From JBCBEX01 sp039177895 (GTDB lineage Bacteria; Bacteroidota; Rhodothermia; Rhodothermales; Rubricoccaceae), in assembly GCA_039177895.1 (NCBI GenBank), contig JBCDFO010000155.1:1-10170 (forward strand): a stretch of 10,170 nucleotides of DNA. The letters run 5' to 3'. Positions 6,199-10,170 of the stretch are shown here, piece after piece. The notes beneath the pieces were generated by a model that saw only the letters and a program-made list of their open reading frames with translations, did not search any database and was not told the DNA's origin. How positions within the stretch are numbered: position 1 is the stretch's first letter; each line of letters begins with the position of its first letter. A program made the translations under genes and the position numbers.

Positions 6199-6906
6199 TT
6201 ACGCTTCCGCTGCCTCCTCCTCGACGAAGCGGTAGCCGACGCCGCGCACGGTCTGGATGTGCTTGGCGAAGTCGCCGAGCTTCTCGCGCAGGTTCTTGAT
6301 GTGCGCGTCCACGGTGCGCTCGGTGACCATCATGGCATCCTTCCAGATCGTCTCCAGGAGTTGCTGGCGGGTGAACGCCTTGCGCGGGTGGCGGACGAGG
6401 TAGCGCAGGAGCTCGAACTCCGTGAGCGTGAGGCCGAGGTCCTTGCCGCCCAGCGTGGCGCGGTACTCGTCCTCGTAGATCATCAGGTCGCGGACGTTGA
6501 GCGTGCGGCTCTCCTCCGAGCCCGAGCGGCGCAGGATCGCACGCACGTTGGCGAGCACGACGCTCGGCGAGACGGGCTTCACGAGGTAGCCGTCGGCCCC
6601 AATCATGAGGCCTTCGACCTGGTCCTTCTCCTCGGCCTTGGCGGTGAGGAAGAGGATCGGGATCGTCTCCGTCTCGACGCGGCTGCGCAGCTGGCGGCAC
6701 ACCTCGAACCCGCTCATCCCGGGCAGCATCACGTCGAGCACGATCGCGTCGACATCCTGCTGGGCCTTCTCGAGGGCCTCCTCGCCGTCGTGGGCGGTGA
6801 GCACGTTGAAGCCTTCCTGCGTGAGGAAGTGGCTGACGACTTCGACAACGTCTTCTTCGTCGTCAACGACCAGGAGGGTGATCTCGTCGGGGGTGAAGGT
6901 AGCCAT
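6199..6906 (-). CDS. Response regulator transcription factor, OmpR/PhoB family
   Basis: DNA-binding partner of the downstream histidine kinase. The 235 residues have a receiver domain (about 9-122) with the acidic pair Asp15/Asp16, phosphoacceptor Asp58 (IVLDVMLPG), switch Thr88 (FLTAK), Tyr107 and Lys110 (GYLVKP). A winged-helix effector domain (about 135-230) carries LTLTEFELLRYLVRHP, the recognition-helix region TERTVDAHIKNLREKLG and the wing IQTVRGVGYRF. All receiver catalytic positions are present, so it should be phosphorylation-controlled. The ATG at 6906 begins the family-typical N-terminus; the leader is pyrimidine-rich without a Shine-Dalgarno. The regulator comes before the kinase, separated by a hairpin-forming repeat that may set their expression ratio. 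Target genes cannot be read here; autoregulation and control of the neighbouring exporter are only possibilities. Confidence 0.96.
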   Translation of the reverse strand: MATFTPDEITLLVVDDEEDVVEVVSHFLTQEGFNVLTAHDGEEALEKAQQDVDAIVLDVMLPGMSGFEVCRQLRSRVETETIPILFLTAKAEEKDQVEGLMIGADGYLVKPVSPSVVLANVRAILRRSGSEESRTLNVRDLMIYEDEYRATLGGKDLGLTLTEFELLRYLVRHPRKAFTRQQLLETIWKDAMMVTERTVDAHIKNLREKLGDFAKHIQTVRGVGYRFVEEEAAEA

Positions 6907-6948
6907 GAGCAGCGCGGTCTGGGGAGTTGAAACGGCGGCGGAAACGGT

Positions 6949-6974
6949 GGCGCAGGCGGGTCGCGCCCTGCGCC
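6949..6974 (-). other. GC-rich hairpin in the leader of the response-regulator gene
   Basis: GGCGCAGG (6949-6956) is perfectly complementary to CCTGCGCC (6967-6974) across a 10-base loop. It lies in the 151-bp gap between the alanine racemase stop and the regulator start, ending 43 bp before that start on the minus strand. No T-run follows, so a canonical terminator is unlikely. It may be a leader structure or a Rho-independent-like pause after the racemase gene. Short GC-rich stems arise easily at this base composition. Confidence 0.3.
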
Positions 6975-7057
6975 GCGCCCATGCACCTTAACGAAGCTTG
7001 CACGGACTCTTCAAGATACGCGTTCCCACGATTCCCCGACGCTCGCTCGCCCCACCC

Positions 7058-8245
7058 CTACCTCGTTCCTGTGTAGACGCGCGGGACGCGTGCGGTGAGT
7101 CCAGCCGTAACGGCGTACGAGATCGTCCCTGCCCGCTCTGCTACCTCCAGCGCCGATGGGCCACCATGTCCGAAGAGCACGGCCTCGTCGCCGACGCGTA
7201 CGGCAGCCCCAGCGCCGCCAGGCAGCCCGAGGTCGAGCATCGTGAGGTCCATGCACACGCGTCCGGCGATGGGATACCGCCGCTCGTGGATCGCAGCCTC
7301 GCCGACGTTCGAGAGGCTGCGGGGGAAGCCGTCGCCGTAGCCCACCGCTAGCGTAGCGATGCGGGTCGGGGCGGAGGCCGTCCACGTCTGGCCATAGGAC
7401 ACGCTCTCGCCCGCCGCGATGGTCTGCACGTGAACGACGCGCGCAACGAGCCGCATCACCGGCTCCAGCCCGAGCCGGTCCGCCGCCGCTGCGAGGTCGG
7501 GCGAGGACGGCAGCCCGTAGGCGAGCCCCCCGACGCGGGCCAGTGCCGCGGTGCCGGCCGGTAGCTGGAGCGGCTCGCGGAGAAGCGCCGCGCCGCTGTT
7601 GGCGACGTGCAGCAGCGGAGGTGCCGGCACGCCTGCGCGTGCGAGATCGGCGCGGAGCGAGGCGAAGCGTTCCGCCTGCGTCGCGGCGAACGGCGAGGCG
7701 GCTTCGTCGGCGGTGGCGAAGTGCGTCCAGAGGCCAGCCACCTTGGCTCCGTCGGCGGCGTAGAGCCGAGCCAGCACGTCCGGGACGGCCTCGGGCGCGA
7801 TGCCCAGCCGGTGCATCCCGGTGTCGGCCTTGACGTGGACGCGCAACGGTCGGCCCGTTGCCTGTGCTGCCTTCCGGGCTTGTGCCGCCAGCATCGCCGC
7901 GACGGGCTCGGAGGTCACGGTGGCATCAAGACGGTGCGCCGCGTAGGTGGCTACCTCGTCCGCAAACGGCGTCCCGAGGACGAGCACGTGGCCGCCGATG
8001 CCGCCCTCGCGCAGCGCTACCCCCTCGTCCAGCCGCGCGACACACAACCAGTCGACGCCCTCCTCCGTCATCGTCCGCGCAATGGGCAGTGCACCGTGTC
8101 CATAGGCGTCTGCCTTCACGGTCCCCGCCAGCGCAGCCGGGGCGACGTGCGCCCGCAGTCGCCGCACATTCCGTCGCAGCGCCCCTAGGTCGATCTCCGC
8201 CCGCAGGGGTGAGTGTGGCGTGTCGTGGGCGTTTGAAGCGCGCAC
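7058..8245 (-). CDS. alr: Alanine racemase (PLP-dependent)
   Basis: Interconverts L- and D-alanine in the cytoplasm, supplying D-alanine for peptidoglycan. With the GTG start at 8245 the product is 395 residues, normal for the family. The PLP lysine is Lys44 in TVKADAYGHG. The usual active-site landmarks follow: VHVKADTGMHRLG (137-148, with Lys139 and Arg146), LLHVANSGA (211-219), the catalytic tyrosine at 284 in SVSYGQTW, GYGDGFPR (302-309), GRVCMD (328-333) and TISYAVTAGLTARVPR (374-389). No ATG lies near the homologous N-terminus (LRAEIDLGALRRN). I chose GTG 8245, about 15 residues before it. A GTG at 8335, inside a 16-bp palindrome, would add 30 residues. The reading frame stays open far upstream, but that part is a shadow of the methyltransferase gene. 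Function is secure; the exact start is not. Confidence 0.93.
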   Translation of the reverse strand: MRASNAHDTPHSPLRAEIDLGALRRNVRRLRAHVAPAALAGTVKADAYGHGALPIARTMTEEGVDWLCVARLDEGVALREGGIGGHVLVLGTPFADEVATYAAHRLDATVTSEPVAAMLAAQARKAAQATGRPLRVHVKADTGMHRLGIAPEAVPDVLARLYAADGAKVAGLWTHFATADEAASPFAATQAERFASLRADLARAGVPAPPLLHVANSGAALLREPLQLPAGTAALARVGGLAYGLPSSPDLAAAADRLGLEPVMRLVARVVHVQTIAAGESVSYGQTWTASAPTRIATLAVGYGDGFPRSLSNVGEAAIHERRYPIAGRVCMDLTMLDLGLPGGAGAAVRVGDEAVLFGHGGPSALEVAERAGTISYAVTAGLTARVPRVYTGTR

Positions 8246-8320
8246 AGGTGAGTCAGTTGGGGGATGGAGGAAGCCGCGTCGAAGATCGGATCCGTGGAAG
8301 CGGTCCGTGAACTGTTCCGA

Positions 8321-8336
8321 GGTGACGTGTGTCACC
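8321..8336. promoter_or_regulatory. 16-bp palindrome with CRP/FNR-type spacing upstream of alr
   Basis: GGTGAC (8321-8326) and GTCACC (8331-8336) form a perfect inverted repeat with a 4-bp centre. Read as GTGA-N6-TCAC it has the spacing and core of CRP-family operators. It lies 75 bp upstream of the preferred alr start and 7 bp past the methyltransferase stop, inside the 98-bp gap. It could be an operator for an internal alr promoter, or a short hairpin in the transcript. No clear promoter elements were found next to it. Confidence 0.3.
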
Positions 8337-8343
8337 AGGCGGG

Positions 8344-9390
8344 TTACTGGCGGGCCAGCAGCAGGCCGACGCCGGGCACGGTGCGGTAGGCGACCGGTCG
8401 GAGCGGCGTCAGTCCGGCATCGCGCTGCCAGCGCTGGACGGCCTCGATGCACCAGGCACCGGAGCGACTCGTGAACGCGAAGTAGAGCTGCGCCAGCGCC
8501 GGGAGCGGACCGGGACGCTCGGTGCGTAGCACGTCCTGGACCGCGAGCACGCCGCCGGGCCGCAGCACTGCTGCTGCCTCCGAAACGAGCCGGGTGCACG
8601 TGGCCTCCGCGACATGGTGGAGGAGGTGCGAGGCGAAGACGAGGTCGCAGGGACCAGGCGCGAGCGTCGTGAGGGCTGCACACCGGAGGTCGGCCGCGAC
8701 GAAGCGAAGGCGGCCCGTGAGGTCGTCCGGTACCGTGGCTTGGGCGACGGGCTGGGGCAGATCCACGACGGTCACGTGCAGGTCGGGGCGGGCGCGGCAG
8801 AACGCCGCGGCGTAGGTGCCCGACGCCCCGCCGAGGTCGAGCACATGGCGCGGCGTGCCGTCCGGCTTGGGGAGGTGCTTCTGGAGGTGCCGCCAACAGT
8901 GGGGGACGCAGAGCCGCGCGAGGTCGTCCATCGCCGCCTGGTAGCGCGCCCACGCCGCGGCACCCATTGTCGCATGGAAATCGAGGGGCTCGCCGGTGCG
9001 GACGAAGTCGGTGAGGTGGCCGAGCCAGGCCCACTCGTCGCGGCGGAAGGCGAGGCTTCGGGTCAGCGAAGTCGGGCTGTCGGTGGTCAGCCAGCGCCGC
9101 GCCCGGCGTGTGAGCGCGACCGTCGTGCCATCGCGGCGGAGGTAGCGCATCGCCACGAGCACGTCTGTGAGCGCGGCGGTCGCGCCTCGGTCGGTGCCGA
9201 GCCTGGCGGCCAGCGTAGGCACGGAGACGGGTTCTGCCGCGAGCGCGTCGAAGAGCCCGAGTTCGCAGGCAGTCATGAGCGCGTGGGCCTGCACGAGCGC
9301 GGGATGGGTGAGCAGGAATGGCTCGGGGACGTAGCCCAGCCGTGCGGCCAGCCAGTCGAGAGGGCGACGCGCGAGGACGCCGATGCGCAT
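8344..9390 (-). CDS. SAM-dependent O-methyltransferase-family protein (winged-helix plus Rossmann fold)
   Basis: Predicted to transfer a methyl group from S-adenosylmethionine to a small-molecule hydroxyl. The 348 residues follow the bacterial layout of the O-methyltransferase family 2 (ASMT/CrtF-like). An N-terminal helical, winged-helix dimerisation domain (about 28-110: LFDALAAEPVSVPTLAARLG, then LRRDGTTVALT) is followed by a Rossmann domain. That domain has the SAM motif VLDLGGASGTYAAAF (183-197), the ribose-binding acidic residue Asp210 in VTVVDLPQPV, VAADLR (231-236), and HLLHHV followed by LRPGGVLAVQDV (276-287). The substrate cannot be predicted; relatives methylate carotenoids, polyketides and indoles. 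The ATG at 9390 is one base from an octamer array on its 5' side. Alanine racemase follows after 98 bp on the same strand, with no obvious functional link. Confidence 0.85.
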   Translation of the reverse strand: MRIGVLARRPLDWLAARLGYVPEPFLLTHPALVQAHALMTACELGLFDALAAEPVSVPTLAARLGTDRGATAALTDVLVAMRYLRRDGTTVALTRRARRWLTTDSPTSLTRSLAFRRDEWAWLGHLTDFVRTGEPLDFHATMGAAAWARYQAAMDDLARLCVPHCWRHLQKHLPKPDGTPRHVLDLGGASGTYAAAFCRARPDLHVTVVDLPQPVAQATVPDDLTGRLRFVAADLRCAALTTLAPGPCDLVFASHLLHHVAEATCTRLVSEAAAVLRPGGVLAVQDVLRTERPGPLPALAQLYFAFTSRSGAWCIEAVQRWQRDAGLTPLRPVAYRTVPGVGLLLARQ

Positions 9391-9391
9391 A

Positions 9392-9439
9392 GTGGGAAGG
9401 TGGTGCAGTGCGGCGGTGTTGCGGTGTTGCCGTGAAGAG
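9392..9439 (+). repeat. Octamer array 5 (6 units) at the methyltransferase start
   Basis: Six contiguous 8-bp units start at 9392, 9400, 9408, 9416, 9424 and 9432, and all begin GTG; the unit at 9424 is the consensus GTGTTGCC. In the sense of the minus-strand methyltransferase gene this is an A/C-rich leader of CAC-ending blocks stopping one base before the ATG. The order of two adjacent units (9400-9415) closely matches 2052-2037 in array 2, suggesting common descent. No inverted partner is evident within 120 bp. Confidence 0.77.
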
Positions 9440-9560
9440 AGATAACCTACTCCCCCCTCGGCGATCGGGCGAGGCGGTGCAGGGCAAGACCGGAGCGTAA
9501 GACCTTACCCACTCGCCGTGTCAGTCGCCAACCACTCCTCGTCGCCCCCCGGCTCTGCTC
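9440..9560. promoter_or_regulatory. Divergent intergenic region between methyltransferase and membrane-protein genes
   Basis: These 121 bp should hold the start signals for the plus-strand pair at 9561 and part of those for the minus-strand methyltransferase. I see a small perfect palindrome, GTAAG (9497-9501) and CTTAC (9504-9508), and a weak minus-strand match to the Bacteroidota -7 element (TAGGTTAT at 9451-9444) with no matching upstream element. No promoter can be assigned with confidence. Confidence 0.3.
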
Positions 9561-9992
9561 ATGCTTGACCTCCTCCTGCACGCTGCGCTCCTGCAGGCCG
9601 ACCCTTCCTGGTTCGATGGCCTTCGCGACTGGTTTTTTGGTCTCGGCGAGCAATACGGCGTCAACCCGCTCGTCTTCGGCGCGATCTACGTCGGCGCGAT
9701 TCCCTTCTTCACCCTCTCGGTGGCGTGGCTCGTCCGCAACGTGCGACGCGGCAAGTCGCCCGTCGCCCCTGCGCTCGCCGCGACGTTCTTCTTCATCTCG
9801 GCCTACCTCTACCTCATCGTCGCTGGGCAGAACGTGCCCGCGTGGGTCTACGCCGTCGTCGTCGGCCTCGTGGTGGTCGGCGGCTACTCGACCTTCAAGA
9901 GCGTGCGCGCCAAGGTCATGGCGGCGATGGCCGAGAAAGAGGCGGCCTCCGAAGCGCCCTCTGAATCGGCGCCTGAGACGACCTCGTCCTGA
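9561..9992 (+). CDS. Small integral membrane protein of unknown function, 143 residues
   Basis: Not recognised as a named family. The protein has an amphipathic N-terminal part (SWFDGLRDWFFGLGEQYG, 16-33) and three predicted membrane helices at about 36-59, 68-88 and 92-111. The first helix ends in a positively charged VRNVRRGK loop, and the tail after about 115 is Ala/Glu/Ser-rich and probably soluble. The arginine- and lysine-rich loop between the first two helices suggests it is cytoplasmic. The gene lies 57 bp upstream of the FAD-dependent oxidoreductase on the same strand and may be co-transcribed with it, so a role beside that enzyme at the membrane is possible but unproven. The start is the ATG at 9561, after a C-rich leader without a Shine-Dalgarno. 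Confidence 0.8.
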   Translation: MLDLLLHAALLQADPSWFDGLRDWFFGLGEQYGVNPLVFGAIYVGAIPFFTLSVAWLVRNVRRGKSPVAPALAATFFFISAYLYLIVAGQNVPAWVYAVVVGLVVVGGYSTFKSVRAKVMAAMAEKEAASEAPSESAPETTSS

Positions 9993-9997
9993 GCAGT

Positions 9998-10025
9998 CTG
10001 ACTATCGAACCCTGACCATCGACCG
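9998..10025 (+). repeat. Imperfect 14-bp tandem repeat upstream of the oxidoreductase gene
   Basis: CTGACTATCGAACC (9998-10011) is followed directly by CTGACCATCGACCG (10012-10025), agreeing at 11 of 14 positions. It can also be read as four 7-bp units starting GA (from 10000: GACTATC, GAACCCT, and so on). It fills half of the 57-bp gap before the oxidoreductase start. It is weaker than the octamer arrays but similar in style. Confidence 0.45.
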
Positions 10026-10049
10026 TTCCCCCTGATCCACGACACCCCC

Positions 10050-10170
10050 ATGGCTTCCTACGACTACGACCTCATTGTCATCGGCGGCGGTGCGGCGGGC
10101 CTCACGGCCTCCGGCATCGCGGCCAACCTCGGCGCGAAGACGCTCATGATCGAGCGCCACCGGCTCGGCG
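10050..10170 (+). CDS. FAD-dependent pyridine nucleotide-disulfide oxidoreductase (mercuric reductase-like), 5' part only
   Basis: Only the first 40 codons are in the window, and the reading frame is open at the window edge. They encode MASYDYDLIVIGGGAAGLTA, a beta-alpha-beta FAD-binding fold with the dinucleotide motif GGGAAG (12-17). An acidic residue, Glu35 in TLMIERHRLG, sits at the end of the second strand, where it would bind the adenosine ribose. The spacing and the ERHRLG sequence resemble mercuric reductase and dihydrolipoamide dehydrogenase-like enzymes, in which a GG-cysteine pair follows. That cysteine motif lies beyond the window, so the exact enzyme cannot be confirmed. The ATG at 10050 follows a run of five C bases, with no Shine-Dalgarno. 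Confidence 0.85.
   Translation, partial: MASYDYDLIVIGGGAAGLTASGIAANLGAKTLMIERHRLG

Noticed and set aside
6986..7014. Possible sigma70-like promoter for the response regulator on the minus strand (TTGAAG, 17 bp, TTAAGG).
   Set aside because: The -10 element matches the consensus at only two of six positions, and this lineage normally uses different promoter elements, so it is not supported.
8246..9487. Reading frame of alr stays open upstream for about 1.2 kb, giving an 809-codon frame that could suggest a fusion protein.
   Set aside because: The upstream half lies wholly over the methyltransferase gene in another frame and is Arg/Pro/Ala-rich with no domain signal. Racemase homology begins only near 8203.

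Overview
The window is GC-rich (about two-thirds G+C by eye) and densely coding. It looks like chromosomal DNA of a Bacteroidota/Rhodothermota-type bacterium. This placement is an inference from three things: the efflux proteins resemble Bacteroidota forms, there is a free-standing four-helix-bundle (S23-type) gene, and no convincing Shine-Dalgarno sequence precedes any gene. I cannot name a genus.

Left part (1-4322, plus strand): a MacA/MacB/TolC-like export set made of an outer-membrane TolC-family channel (75-1559), a periplasmic adaptor (2104-3486) and an ABC ATPase of the LolD/MacB type (3606-4322). The permease the ATPase should drive is not in the window. A lower-GC four-helix-bundle gene sits in antisense (1965-1600) between the channel and the adaptor. 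Middle part (4325-7057, minus strand): a PhoB/PhoR-like response regulator (6906-6199) and histidine kinase (6125-4617), followed by a 70-residue protein of unknown function whose stop codon lies two bases from that of the ABC ATPase. Right part: alanine racemase (8245-7058) and an O-methyltransferase-family protein (9390-8344) on the minus strand. Diverging from them on the plus strand are a small membrane protein (9561-9992) and the first 40 codons of a FAD-dependent oxidoreductase (from 10050).

The most striking signal is not a gene. Five intergenic arrays (1560-1599, 2021-2060, 3492-3531, 3562-3601, 9392-9439) are built from degenerate 8-bp tandem units with consensus GTGTTGCC/GGCAACAC. 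I count 26 units in perfect 8-bp phase; all 26 begin GT and 23 begin GTG. Four of the arrays form two inverted pairs. One pair brackets the four-helix-bundle gene, with the left array filling exactly the 40 bp between two stop codons. The other pair encloses only 30 bp, between the adaptor and ATPase genes. A related design with 7-bp units forms an inverted-repeat structure between the regulator and kinase genes (6137-6196). I read these as a repeat family, possibly a mobile or REP/MITE-like element whose longer form carries the four-helix-bundle gene. That interpretation is untested; the periodicity itself is directly visible.

Functionally the window combines envelope export, envelope signalling and peptidoglycan precursor supply (D-alanine). 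Nothing here shows that the two-component system controls the exporter.
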